From the NCBI RefSeq assembly GCF_028128615.1, contig NZ_AMDP01000014.1:62001-126000 (forward strand): a stretch of DNA of 64,000 nucleotides, in the 5' to 3' direction. The position numbers and the translations under genes were made by a program. This DNA is from Enterococcus sp. 5H (GTDB lineage Bacteria > Bacillota > Bacilli > Lactobacillales > Enterococcaceae). The first letter of the stretch is position 1; every line of letters starts with the position of its first letter. The notes beneath the pieces are model-generated. The model was not told where the DNA came from. It made no database searches and was given only the letters and a program-made list of their open reading frames with translations. This document shows positions 7,346 to 15,925 of the stretch, in pieces.

Positions 7346-7969
7346 ATGAATAAAAAATTAATCGTAGGTTTAGGGATCGCTTGTTTTGGACTTATTTTAG
7401 CAGGCTGCACAGACAATAGTAATACATTGGACAACGGAGGAAATAGTCAATCAAGCTCAGCTGCTGACCAATCAACAGATAAAAGTTCTGATAAAAACGC
7501 AAGTTCTTCTAGTCAATCAGGAAATATTAAACTTACTTTAGAAGAAGCGATCAAAGCATATGAAGAAGCTTATCCGAATACTTCGATTACATCAATCGAT
7601 TTAGATGATTCATTTGGCACCTATTACTTTGAAATAACAGGTGTTGATGATGATAAAGAGTATGAAGTTAGAATCAATGCTGAAACTGGCGAGTTAAAGA
7701 AAGAACGTGAAGAAGCTTTAGACCGTGACGAGCAAAATGGTGTGGAAAGAGAAAATAACGCACTAGATTTAACTGATTTGAAAACATTAGATGAGATTTC
7801 AAAAATTGCTGTAGATAGTGTTGGTCAAGGAGAAGCGATTGAATGGTCATTAGATCGTGAATTGTCAACTACGCACTGGGAAGTAAAAGTACGTTCAGGC
7901 AATTCAGAAACAACTGTTAAAATCAATGCCCAAACAGGTGATGTGCTAGAAAAAGAGTTAGATGACTAG
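7346..7969 (+). CDS. Lipoprotein with two PepSY domains
   Basis: A 207-residue secreted lipoprotein. The signal peptide ends in the lipobox LAGC with Cys21, followed by a Ser/Asp/Gln-rich linker. Two PepSY domains follow (about 60-115 and 135-205), each ending with the typical R/K-INAxTGxx motif (RINAETGELKK and KINAQTGDVLEK). PepSY domains inhibit proteases or act as extracellular sensors in envelope homeostasis. The ATG at 7346 has AGAAAGGA at the right distance; an ATG nine bases earlier is too close. It stands alone between two intergenic regions and is closed by a strong terminator. Confidence 0.82.
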   Translation: MNKKLIVGLGIACFGLILAGCTDNSNTLDNGGNSQSSSAADQSTDKSSDKNASSSSQSGNIKLTLEEAIKAYEEAYPNTSITSIDLDDSFGTYYFEITGVDDDKEYEVRINAETGELKKEREEALDRDEQNGVERENNALDLTDLKTLDEISKIAVDSVGQGEAIEWSLDRELSTTHWEVKVRSGNSETTVKINAQTGDVLEKELDD

Positions 7970-8030
7970 TATATAAAATCATTATAAAAGAACCAAAATT
8001 GCACAATAATAATAGAAATACTATATAAGT

Positions 8031-8080
8031 CTGAAATTCCTGATTTTGTTATAAAATATCAGGAATTTCAGGTCTTTTTA
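8031..8080 (+). terminator. Terminator after the PepSY lipoprotein
   Basis: A 14-bp perfect stem (8031-8044 with 8058-8071) is followed by a U-rich tract (GTCTTTTTA). Confidence 0.85.
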
Positions 8081-8149
8081 TTCGTGTTATTTAGATAAAT
8101 TCTATACAATAAAAGAGAACTAAGTAAAGAATTGACGGAGGAAATAATT

Positions 8150-8686
8150 ATGAATAATGTAATGGAGCAATTAAAAAAATATGCAGTATTACGTGGGATT
8201 GTTTATATTATTTTTGGGTTATTGATTTTATTTAATCCAAGAAGTGTTTTTCAATTAGCTGTTTATTTCATTTCAGCTTATATTGCTATTATGGGTATAC
8301 TTAATCTTTATGATGGTATCAAGGTGAAAAAATCAACGGGAACTTATGGAATGAGTTTTCTTGGTGGGATTGTACTCATCGTGGTTGCAGCGATTGTTTT
8401 GGTTTTTGCTAAGGGAATTGTCAGTATTTTACCGATTTTCTTGGGATTAGCTATTATCATTGTTGGTGTATCACGAGGAATGCAGGCAGTTAATTTACGT
8501 AGCTATGTAAATGTGAATTGGGTTCCAATGATGATTTATAGCGTTATTTTAGTAATTGCTGGTTTAGTTTTAACCTTTAATCCATTTAGTAGTGTTTTAG
8601 TACTATTCCAATTGTTTGGTGGAATTCTTGTCTTTATGGGTATTGGTGAATTTGCTGCATTTTTCCAATTACGTAAAATTAAATAA
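8150..8686 (+). CDS. HdeD-family (DUF308) membrane protein
   Basis: A 178-residue integral membrane protein made of three repeated pairs of transmembrane helices, the layout of the HdeD/DUF308 family: the GIVYIIFGLLILFNPRS start, then GGIVLIVVAAIVLVFAKG and VILVIAGLVLTFNPF. In enterobacteria HdeD helps acid resistance; in Firmicutes the role is not established. The ATG at 8150 follows GGAGGAAATA closely. The gene is monocistronic, with a terminator on each side. Confidence 0.82.
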   Translation: MNNVMEQLKKYAVLRGIVYIIFGLLILFNPRSVFQLAVYFISAYIAIMGILNLYDGIKVKKSTGTYGMSFLGGIVLIVVAAIVLVFAKGIVSILPIFLGLAIIIVGVSRGMQAVNLRSYVNVNWVPMMIYSVILVIAGLVLTFNPFSSVLVLFQLFGGILVFMGIGEFAAFFQLRKIK

Positions 8687-8710
8687 AGTTTGATTAAATT
8701 AGAAAAGTAA

Positions 8711-8760
8711 AAAAAACTGTAGCTAAAATCAAGTTTAATGATTTTAGCTACAGTTTTTTA
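8711..8760. terminator. Bidirectional terminator
   Basis: A stem of 20 bp pairs 8711-8730 with 8740-8759, with A6 on one side and T6 on the other. It serves the convergent HdeD and MucBP genes. Confidence 0.9.
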
Positions 8761-8781
8761 TGCGCTTTGGAAAGGGGAAGA

Positions 8782-10389
8782 TTAAGGATATGATAAATCA
8801 TATAAAGTATAGTTGATCGTGATATCAGAACTACCAATAGTTCCTTCTGTTAATTCAGGTGTCTCTGTTCGAAGTTCATAATCACCCCAGTAAAGTCGAT
8901 CGTTGTTTTCAACTGAGTAACATTCAAAGTAAACCCGCGAGTAAACCCGATAATAATCGCCGGCATTGTATTGTAAAACTTCATCAGTTAATGTTGTGTC
9001 ATAGTGGATTTGATCGATTCTTTGTGTGAAACCATAGATATCATAATAGTATACGCGATAGTATGTTGGAGAAATATAGCCTCTTGTTTGGGTATTGATG
9101 GTTGGCAAAAGTTCAGAATTTGTATTTTGAATTTTCAAGGTTATATTCAAGGCATTTTTTCTGTAAATAAAGACGATTTCTGAACCTTCTTTAACGTAAG
9201 TACCTGATTGTGGTCCAATTGGTGTGATTAGTGTGTAGTCATCGAAAAACATAGGCGCAACTTCATAAGGTGATCCGACTGGTCCAGAGAAAACGGCATC
9301 TGGTGAAAGTGGGTTTCCTTCTTCGTCAACACTTTTCGCAGTCACAGTGCCCACTTCTGCTTCACGTGTTTTTACTTTGTAGATAAAGATGATTTCTGTT
9401 CCTGATTTAATAAAGAAACCAATTCTAGGATCAGAAGATGAGACGAGGTCATAGCCTTCAAGTAATTTCGGAATAATTTCATAAGGGTCGCCAATATCGT
9501 CGGTGAGTGTTTCGCTTGAAATTAGTGTTCCGTTGTCAGTCATATATTTAACAGTGACAAATCCTGTTTCTTCTCTATAGATAAAGGTGATTTCTGAACC
9601 AGCTTTGACATAAGTACCTGTTTGAGCGTCTGTTGGTGAGACAAGGATATAGCCTTCGATTTCTTTAGGTGTGATTGAATAAGCTTCGCCGACGATGCCA
9701 GTAAAAGTTTCTGTTGAGATAAGTGTTCCGTCTTCTTCTGTGTAATTCACAGTCAAAGTTCCTTTTTCTTCAGGTTTATTTTCTCTTTGAACTAAATATC
9801 CAACATAAGTATAACCACTAATGGTTTCTGGTTGATGAGTATAGGCAGTTCCTTGAGTGAGCGTTTCAGAAGTTGCTGGTTGGATTGTAGTTTTTTCAGC
9901 TGCGGAAACTGACTTGGCTGCACCAAGTGCTGTAGTTCCTAAAAGGATGAAAATCAGTAATGACTGTCTAATTTTTCTTTTCCAAGCAGCTAAACCGATA
10001 ACTAAAATAATTAAAGAGAAACCAAATAGATTGTTGATAGTAGAGGTGGAATTTTCACCTGCTTTTGGTAAATCTTGGGTTTTTGATTGTGCAGCAACGG
10101 TGTTCGCTGTTGTTGTTTTAGAGGTTGTATTGTTCGCCAATTGGCTGGTAGTAGCAGTATTTTTCTGATAAATTAAGAGAATATCTTCCTGATCAGCGGT
10201 TGCCGTCTCATTGGGAGTTGATTGAACAATCTCATTTTTTTCAGTTTGTGTTAATGAAGTGAAATCAATATATTGATAAGTGACAGTACTGGTTTTCTCG
10301 GCAGCAAATGAACTGGTTGGTAAAAGGAACGTGAATAAACCTGCGGCTAGAACAAACAAAGCAAATTTCCTAACGAAACTACTTTTCAT
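8782..10389 (-). CDS. Surface protein with internal LPKAG sorting-like segment and MucBP repeats
   Basis: A 535-residue exported protein with an odd layout. A signal peptide (to about residue 29, SSFAAEK) is followed by about 75 residues, then LPKAGEN, a hydrophobic helix and KRKIR (about 108-145). That unit is a complete LPXTG-type sorting signal, but in the middle of the chain. A second signal-like hydrophobic stretch follows at once, ending SVSAAEKTT. Then come three MucBP-type repeats of about 65 residues (each with G-x-Y-x-x-x-P and SGTYVKAGSEI-like ends) and a C-terminal beta-rich region (YRVYYYDIYGF) without an anchor. Start chosen at 10389 (AAAGGAT before ATG). It may be two ancestral genes fused in frame, or a protein cut by sortase or signal peptidase. 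Confidence 0.72.
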   Translation of the reverse strand: MKSSFVRKFALFVLAAGLFTFLLPTSSFAAEKTSTVTYQYIDFTSLTQTEKNEIVQSTPNETATADQEDILLIYQKNTATTSQLANNTTSKTTTANTVAAQSKTQDLPKAGENSTSTINNLFGFSLIILVIGLAAWKRKIRQSLLIFILLGTTALGAAKSVSAAEKTTIQPATSETLTQGTAYTHQPETISGYTYVGYLVQRENKPEEKGTLTVNYTEEDGTLISTETFTGIVGEAYSITPKEIEGYILVSPTDAQTGTYVKAGSEITFIYREETGFVTVKYMTDNGTLISSETLTDDIGDPYEIIPKLLEGYDLVSSSDPRIGFFIKSGTEIIFIYKVKTREAEVGTVTAKSVDEEGNPLSPDAVFSGPVGSPYEVAPMFFDDYTLITPIGPQSGTYVKEGSEIVFIYRKNALNITLKIQNTNSELLPTINTQTRGYISPTYYRVYYYDIYGFTQRIDQIHYDTTLTDEVLQYNAGDYYRVYSRVYFECYSVENNDRLYWGDYELRTETPELTEGTIGSSDITINYTLYDLSYP

Positions 10390-10617
10390 GATGGCACATC
10401 CTTTCTTTATATTCTGTAAAAATAATAAAATCATTAGAATTAAATATTATTTATTAAATGTATATTAACATCGGCTTGTGGGCTGGTAAAGTTGTTAGCT
10501 TAGGTTTTTATAGAGTTAGATATTTTTGAACAACTGATTGAGCGAATGTTAAACTTATTTTATTTTAATTTAATTATAAAAAAATGATAAAAATATGATT
10601 TAAGGAGCTGGTTTTAA

Positions 10618-11445
10618 ATGAAGCACGAAATGATTTCACCCAACAAAGATTATCCGTTTAAAGTCTTTGCTTTTACATCAAGGAATCCGGATCGTTTAAT
10701 TTCAACTCATTGGCATGAAAGTGCAGAGTTATTGTACTGTCTAAAGGGAAAATTAGAAGTTCGTTTTCCTCAAGTGACATACATATTGGAACCGGGAGAT
10801 ATGTTGTTTATAAATTCAAATATTGTCCATTCTTCTAGAAGTCCATTGCCAAATGAAGTTTTTGTGATGCAATTTCCGTTACGGTTTTTACACGAAATGA
10901 CACAAAATCAGTATAATGAACGTTTTTTATTCAATTTAGCGCCAACTAAAGAAAAAAATGAAGTTTTACAACGAGTTTTAAATCGGATTTATCACACTTA
11001 TCGTGAGGATGATTTGGCTGCAAATTTATTAGTTAAAAGTCGAACGTTGGAATTTTTATCGATTTTGATAAAAAGTTACAGTATTCCGATCGCTACAAAG
11101 CAGTCAATCAAGAGTTTAAAGCATTTAGAACGTCTTAAAAAGATCAATGAATTCGTTCAAGAAAACTATAGTCAATCACTAAAGTTAGAGCAGGTGGCGG
11201 AAGTTTTTAATTATGATCCAGCCTATTTTTCTCGTTTCTTTAAAAAGTATATGGGCATTCCGTTTTCTGAATACGTTAATACTGTTCGTTTGGAAAAAGC
11301 CTATTATCAATTAAGAGACACCGATATGACTGTATTGGACATTGCAATGGCGAATGGTTTTTTCTCGGTAAAGTCGTTTTACAACGTGTTTAAAAAGAAT
11401 TACACGCTGTCACCACAACAATATCGTAAAAAATATTTCAAGTGA
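10618..11445 (+). CDS. AraC-family regulator of the beta-glucoside operon
   Basis: A 275-residue regulator. The N-terminus is a cupin sensor domain (STHWHESAELLYCLKGKLEV, then EPGDMLFINSNIVHS) and the last 100 residues are two AraC helix-turn-helices (LEQVAEVFNYDPAYFSRFFKKY and VLDIAMANGFFSVKSFYNVFKK). It lies 113 bases upstream of, and co-oriented with, a PTS permease and a GH3 glucosidase, so it is the likely activator of those genes by sugar or sugar-phosphate binding. The ribosome site AAGGAGC is good. The poor -35 box of the next promoter fits activator dependence. Confidence 0.87.
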   Translation: MKHEMISPNKDYPFKVFAFTSRNPDRLISTHWHESAELLYCLKGKLEVRFPQVTYILEPGDMLFINSNIVHSSRSPLPNEVFVMQFPLRFLHEMTQNQYNERFLFNLAPTKEKNEVLQRVLNRIYHTYREDDLAANLLVKSRTLEFLSILIKSYSIPIATKQSIKSLKHLERLKKINEFVQENYSQSLKLEQVAEVFNYDPAYFSRFFKKYMGIPFSEYVNTVRLEKAYYQLRDTDMTVLDIAMANGFFSVKSFYNVFKKNYTLSPQQYRKKYFK

Positions 11446-11507
11446 AAAAGTCATTATTTTTCCGATTTGAGGACGAATTAAGCGCAGAAAGGTTCGGAAA
11501 TAGTTCG

Positions 11508-11535
11508 TATACTAAATGCAAGTAAAGCGCTTACT
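11508..11535 (+). promoter_or_regulatory. -10 box and cre-like site of the PTS/GH3 operon
   Basis: TATACT at 11508-11513 could be a -10 box without a matching -35. It is followed by AGTAAAGCGCTTACT (11521-11535), close to the CcpA operator consensus TGWAANCGNTNWCA. CcpA bound over the transcription start would give glucose repression, with AraC-type activation from upstream. Confidence 0.55.
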
Positions 11536-11558
11536 GAATTTGAGAGGAGCAGTTAAAA

Positions 11559-12836
11559 ATGAAGAAAAAGTTAGTCGATTTTTTTGATAAAGTGAATCCG
11601 TTTTTTGATAAACTAGGCACGAATCCTTATCTCCAAGCTATTTCTGGAGCAATGATGTCTACTCTAGGACCTGTCTTTATAGGTTCAATTGCGGTTTTAT
11701 TAGTTGTATTTATGAATATGTCAGAAACGCTGCAAGGTTTTACAAATGTGATTGAGTTATTAGGAAAAGTAAATACGTTTACGATTGGATCTTTGGCATT
11801 ATATATTTCGGTTTTAATGGCAGTAAACTTAGTACGAAAATTAGACGAAAAAGAAGATTTTGTAGCAGCGGGTGTTATTTCTTTAATGTGTTTTTTATTA
11901 ATTACACCACTGGATAAAACCGCGGATGAAGTTTCCGCGCTGCCAACAACTTGGTTAAGTGCTCAAGGTGTATTTTCTGCGATGATTGTTGGGTTAGTAG
12001 TTGGACGTTTATTTTTAGCAATTAAGCATAAAGGCTGGACGATTAAAATGCCGGAAAGTGTGCCGCCAATGGTAACGCGGATGTTTGAATCATTGATTCC
12101 TACAGTGTTGATTGGTATTTTATTCATCTTTGTTGATTTTGGATTTGGTCTTACATCATTTGGAAACATGCATCAGTTTGTCTATACTATCATTCAAGAA
12201 CCCTTAAAAGGAATTGGCGGGTCCATTGGTGCAATGATTATTTTAAGTATTTTACAGCAAGTTCTTTGGTTTTTCGGGATTCATGGAACCAATGTAATTT
12301 TACCGATTGTTACACCGTTATGGATGGCGATGGATGTTGAAAATATGAATGCGGTAACAGCAGGGCAAACACCACCAAATATCGTAGGTTTAGCATTCTT
12401 TAATATTATTACCTTTGGTGGAATGGCGTTAGGTCTAGTTTTGTTAATGCTTCGTGCCAAAAGTAAACAGTATCGGGAAGTCGGGAAAATTTCGATTGTA
12501 CCAGCGCTTTTTGGGATTACCGAACCAGTAATTTTTGGTTCGCCATTGGTTTTAAATTTTGATTTAGCTGTGCCATTTATTTTTAATAACAGTATTGGTT
12601 TGATTCTAGCTTATTTGCTTACCAAGATCGGTTTAGTATCAAAATTTGTCGGTGTCCAAGCGATCTTTGGGTTGCCAGTAGGATTTCATGCAGCAGTACA
12701 GGGAAGTATCTCTGTGATTATTTTACAGTTAGTCATTCAATTAGTTTTATCACCGATTCTTTGGTATCCGTGGTTTAAACGATTAGATAAGAAAACTTAC
12801 TTGCAAGAACAAGCGGCATATAGCGAAGAGGTGTAG
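11559..12836 (+). CDS. PTS EIIC permease, lactose/cellobiose family
   Basis: A 425-residue membrane component of a phosphotransferase system. About ten hydrophobic segments, the start MKKKLVDFFDKVNPFFDKLG, the GIHGTNVILPIVTPLW motif and the FGITEPVIFGSPLV motif identify the CelB-like EIIC family. It transports and phosphorylates a beta-glucoside with EIIA and EIIB proteins encoded elsewhere; neither is next to it. Only three bases separate it from the GH3 gene, so the operon is uptake plus hydrolysis. The length is normal for the family. Confidence 0.9.
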   Translation: MKKKLVDFFDKVNPFFDKLGTNPYLQAISGAMMSTLGPVFIGSIAVLLVVFMNMSETLQGFTNVIELLGKVNTFTIGSLALYISVLMAVNLVRKLDEKEDFVAAGVISLMCFLLITPLDKTADEVSALPTTWLSAQGVFSAMIVGLVVGRLFLAIKHKGWTIKMPESVPPMVTRMFESLIPTVLIGILFIFVDFGFGLTSFGNMHQFVYTIIQEPLKGIGGSIGAMIILSILQQVLWFFGIHGTNVILPIVTPLWMAMDVENMNAVTAGQTPPNIVGLAFFNIITFGGMALGLVLLMLRAKSKQYREVGKISIVPALFGITEPVIFGSPLVLNFDLAVPFIFNNSIGLILAYLLTKIGLVSKFVGVQAIFGLPVGFHAAVQGSISVIILQLVIQLVLSPILWYPWFKRLDKKTYLQEQAAYSEEV

Positions 12837-12839
12837 AGA

Positions 12840-15056
12840 ATGGAAGAACAAGCATTAAAAGCATTACTTAAGTCTTTAACTTGGGAAGAAAAAATTGGAC
12901 AGTTGGTTCAATTATCAGGAGATTTTTTTCACGCAAATGAATTAGCGGTAGGGCCTCAAAAAAAATTAGGGATTGACCAGCAGACGGTTGATTTAGTCGG
13001 TTCTGTTTTAAATGTGACAGGTGCAAGTCAGACACGAGAGATTCAAGATCGTTATCTGAAGAAAAGTCGGCATAAGATTCCACTACTGTTTATGGCGGAT
13101 ATTATTTATGGTTATCGCACGATTTATCCAATTCCGTTAGGCTTAGGTGCTACTTGGAATCCTGAGTTGGTTGAACAAGCATATGAAAAAACAGCAGAGG
13201 AATCAAAAGCTGCAGGTGCTCATGTGACTTTTGCGCCAATGGTTGATTTAGTTCGTGACGCGCGTTGGGGAAGAACCTTAGAATCTACAGGAGAAGATCC
13301 CGTTTTAAATGCAGCCTTTGCAAAAGCGATGGTGACAGGGCTGCAAAAAGATTTAATAAATGGTGGTGGAATTGCTTCGTGCGTGAAGCATTTTGCAGCA
13401 TATGGAGCAGCTGAAGGCGGTCGTGAATATAATACTGTGGATCTTTCTGAACGTCGTTTGCGGCAAGACCATTTACCATCTTATAAAGCAGCAGTTGACG
13501 CGGGGTGTCAATTGGTGATGACTTCTTTTAATACGTATGATGGGATGCCGGTAACCGGTAATGAATTTTTATTGAAAGATATTTTGCGGAAAGAATGGGG
13601 ATTTGATGGCGTAATTATTTCTGATTATGCGGCAATTCAAGAACTAATCGCTCATGGTGTAGCAACCAACGATCGTGAAGCAGCTAAATTAGCGATTGAA
13701 GCAACGACTGATATTGATATGAAAACCGCTTGTTATGCAAAAGAACTTGAGCCGCTGCTTAAAGCTGGTGAAATTAGTGAGGACTTGGTAAATCAGTCAG
13801 TTTATCGCGTATTAAAATTAAAAAATGATTTAGGTTTATTTGAAGATCCTTATCGTGGCGCCAGTCAAGAACAAGAAGATCTTGTTTTTGTAACAGAAGA
13901 AAACCGCGAACTAGCGAAGAAAGTTTCTTCTGAAGCAGTGGTTTTACTGCAAAATAAAAACAATGTGTTACCTTTAACGGCAAATTCAGAAAAAGTTTTA
14001 TTAGTAGGTCCCTATGGTAATAATCAAGATTTAATTGGATTATGGGCTGTTCACGGTGACCGCAACGACGTAGTGACAATCAAAAAAGGCTTGGAAAACT
14101 ATTTAGACTCGGATCATTTATTATTTACGCAAGGCTGCGATATGCTTGCTGATTATCAATTTTTAGGCGAGTTCGGAGCAACCAAAGATCAAATTGAACA
14201 ATCTGGTCTATCTGCACAAGCAAAAGCAGCGGAGTTAAAAAAGGCTTTAACTTTAGCCAATGAAGCAGATACCATTATTTTTGCATTAGGTGAACATACA
14301 ATGCAAAGTGGTGAGGCAGGTAGTCGTACAGATATCACGTTACCAAAAATTCAAAAAGATTTTTTAGCTGAACTTAGTGTATTAAATAAGAAAACAATCT
14401 TAGTCGTTATCAGTGGCAGACCACTTGTTTTGACCAAAGAAACGGAGCAAGTAGATGGGATTATTCAAGCATGGTTTCCAGGGACAGAAGGTGGGAATGC
14501 AATAGCTGATATTATTTTCGGAAAAACGAATCCTTCCGGACGATTAAGTATGAGCTTCCCTTATACAGTTGGGCAATTACCGCTTTATTATAGTGAGTTT
14601 AAAACGGGTCGTCCTTTAACTAGTACAACGCATAAAGGCCGATTTGTTTCTAAATATTTAGATAGCCCAAATGAGCCGCTATTTCCGTTTGGCTTTGGTT
14701 TATCATACAGTGAAGTGATTTATTCAGATTTGAAACTTAGTACCGAAAAAATGACCGACGAATTGACGGTTTCAGTCAAAATCAAAAATATTTCAGGCAA
14801 ACCTTGTATGGAAACTGTTCAATTGTATACACAAGATGTGACAGGCTCTGTTGTAAGACCTGTAAAAGAATTAAAAGCTTTCCAAAAGGTAGCATTAGCT
14901 GCTGGAGAAGAAAAAACGGTTTGTTTTTCACTAACACGAGAAGCATTGAAATTCTATACCAAAGATATGACATTTACAGCGGAACTAGGAGACTTTATCG
15001 TTTTCGTTGGAGCAAACGTTCACGATACGTTGGAGCAGCACTTTGAATTGATCTAA
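12840..15056 (+). CDS. Intracellular GH3 beta-glucosidase
   Basis: A 738-residue glycoside hydrolase family 3 enzyme. The N-terminal TIM barrel carries nucleophile Asp262 in GVIISDYAAIQ and the substrate motif KHFAAYGAAEGGREYN. The alpha/beta sandwich holds the KxHx-replacing region around residues 480-500 (GEHTMQSGEAGSR), where Glu is the likely acid/base. A fibronectin-III-like C-terminal domain closes the protein. There is no signal peptide, so it cleaves sugars after uptake. Unlike GH1 or GH4 enzymes it normally acts on non-phosphorylated glycosides, which makes its pairing with a PTS permease worth noting. It starts three bases after the permease gene, with GAGGTGTAGAG as ribosome site. 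Confidence 0.9.
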   Translation: MEEQALKALLKSLTWEEKIGQLVQLSGDFFHANELAVGPQKKLGIDQQTVDLVGSVLNVTGASQTREIQDRYLKKSRHKIPLLFMADIIYGYRTIYPIPLGLGATWNPELVEQAYEKTAEESKAAGAHVTFAPMVDLVRDARWGRTLESTGEDPVLNAAFAKAMVTGLQKDLINGGGIASCVKHFAAYGAAEGGREYNTVDLSERRLRQDHLPSYKAAVDAGCQLVMTSFNTYDGMPVTGNEFLLKDILRKEWGFDGVIISDYAAIQELIAHGVATNDREAAKLAIEATTDIDMKTACYAKELEPLLKAGEISEDLVNQSVYRVLKLKNDLGLFEDPYRGASQEQEDLVFVTEENRELAKKVSSEAVVLLQNKNNVLPLTANSEKVLLVGPYGNNQDLIGLWAVHGDRNDVVTIKKGLENYLDSDHLLFTQGCDMLADYQFLGEFGATKDQIEQSGLSAQAKAAELKKALTLANEADTIIFALGEHTMQSGEAGSRTDITLPKIQKDFLAELSVLNKKTILVVISGRPLVLTKETEQVDGIIQAWFPGTEGGNAIADIIFGKTNPSGRLSMSFPYTVGQLPLYYSEFKTGRPLTSTTHKGRFVSKYLDSPNEPLFPFGFGLSYSEVIYSDLKLSTEKMTDELTVSVKIKNISGKPCMETVQLYTQDVTGSVVRPVKELKAFQKVALAAGEEKTVCFSLTREALKFYTKDMTFTAELGDFIVFVGANVHDTLEQHFELI

Positions 15057-15072
15057 TGTAAATAGAATTACT

Positions 15073-15118
15073 AAAAAAAAACCATATCTGCTGAAAATTT
15101 CAGCAGGATGGTTTTTTA
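15073..15118 (+). terminator. Terminator of the PTS/GH3 operon
   Basis: An A8 tract, a stem ACCAT(ATC)TGCTGAAA paired with TTTCAGCAGGATGGT, and T6. It is probably active in both directions. Confidence 0.85.
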
Positions 15119-15141
15119 ACATCAAAAAATTAAAGTTAAAC

Positions 15142-15201
15142 TTGCAAAAAAAATAGTGAAATGGTACTCTTAATTTCTAATTGAGAATGATTTTCATTTT
15201 C
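15142..15201 (+). promoter_or_regulatory. Promoter with Fur box for the iron-uptake operon
   Basis: TTGCAA (15142-15147), 17 bases, TACTCT (15165-15170). The start region is covered by GAGAATGATTTTCATTTTC (15183-15201), which matches 16 of 19 positions of the Fur consensus GATAATGATTATCATTATC. Ferric uptake repressor bound here would block the nitroreductase and the ABC transporter genes when iron is plentiful. Confidence 0.75.
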
Positions 15202-15264
15202 ATTTTTAAAAGCGATTACTTGTTGAGAAATCAACAACCAAGTATAGAGAATAGGAGAAAGGCA

Positions 15265-15876
15265 ATGGAAAATCAGACAATAGCACAAACCATTAGAGAA
15301 CGTCGTACCGTCCGAACACTTTCGGATCAGCCACTTTCTATAGATAAAATATATCAGCTGTTGGAAACCGCTAGTTATGCCCCTTTTCATTCGAAAAATG
15401 AACCATGGCAAGTTAGTATTGTCAGCAGCAAACAAGAACGCAATCTGTTCGTTGAGAAAATCATGGCTAGCTATGATCGTTTAGACATATGGGCAAACTA
15501 TGACCCGCAATATTTAGCGAAGGCCAAAACAAGAACGCATGATTATTTTCTTGATGTTCCAGTGACTTTAATTGTTACCGCACCCATTTGTGAAGATGAA
15601 ATAGAAAACTTAGAAGCCGTGAGTGCTGTTTCAGCGTTTATCCAAAATTTTCAATTGGCTGCATGGACTGAAAACATTGGTGTGACATGGCGTACAATTC
15701 CGGTTATTTCTGATAAGGTATTCAAAGAGGAAATAGGCGTTTCAGAACAGGAACAAATTATTGGGCTACTGGACATAACAGTAGTTGACCAATCTGTGAA
15801 ACTTCCTAGGGCTAAGCGTGTACCAGTAGAAAAGTGGACAAACCAATTATCTGATAGACTATCAGAAATTGAGTAA
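15265..15876 (+). CDS. Nitroreductase-family flavoprotein
   Basis: A 203-residue FMN-dependent oxidoreductase. It opens with the family signature IRERRTVRTLSDQPLSIDKI and the FMN-binding ASYAPFHSKNEPW segment; the conserved GLLDITV strand lies near the end. The start at 15265 is fixed by GGAGAAAGG. It is the first gene after a Fur box, directly ahead of a siderophore-type ABC transporter. A role in reductive iron release from the imported chelate is possible, though general nitro/quinone reduction is equally compatible with the fold. The gap to the permease gene is 49 bases. Confidence 0.8.
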   Translation: MENQTIAQTIRERRTVRTLSDQPLSIDKIYQLLETASYAPFHSKNEPWQVSIVSSKQERNLFVEKIMASYDRLDIWANYDPQYLAKAKTRTHDYFLDVPVTLIVTAPICEDEIENLEAVSAVSAFIQNFQLAAWTENIGVTWRTIPVISDKVFKEEIGVSEQEQIIGLLDITVVDQSVKLPRAKRVPVEKWTNQLSDRLSEIE

Positions 15877-15925
15877 AGAAAAGTTATTATTTTAAGTTTT
15901 AAGATTTTTTAGGAGGCGTATTTTT

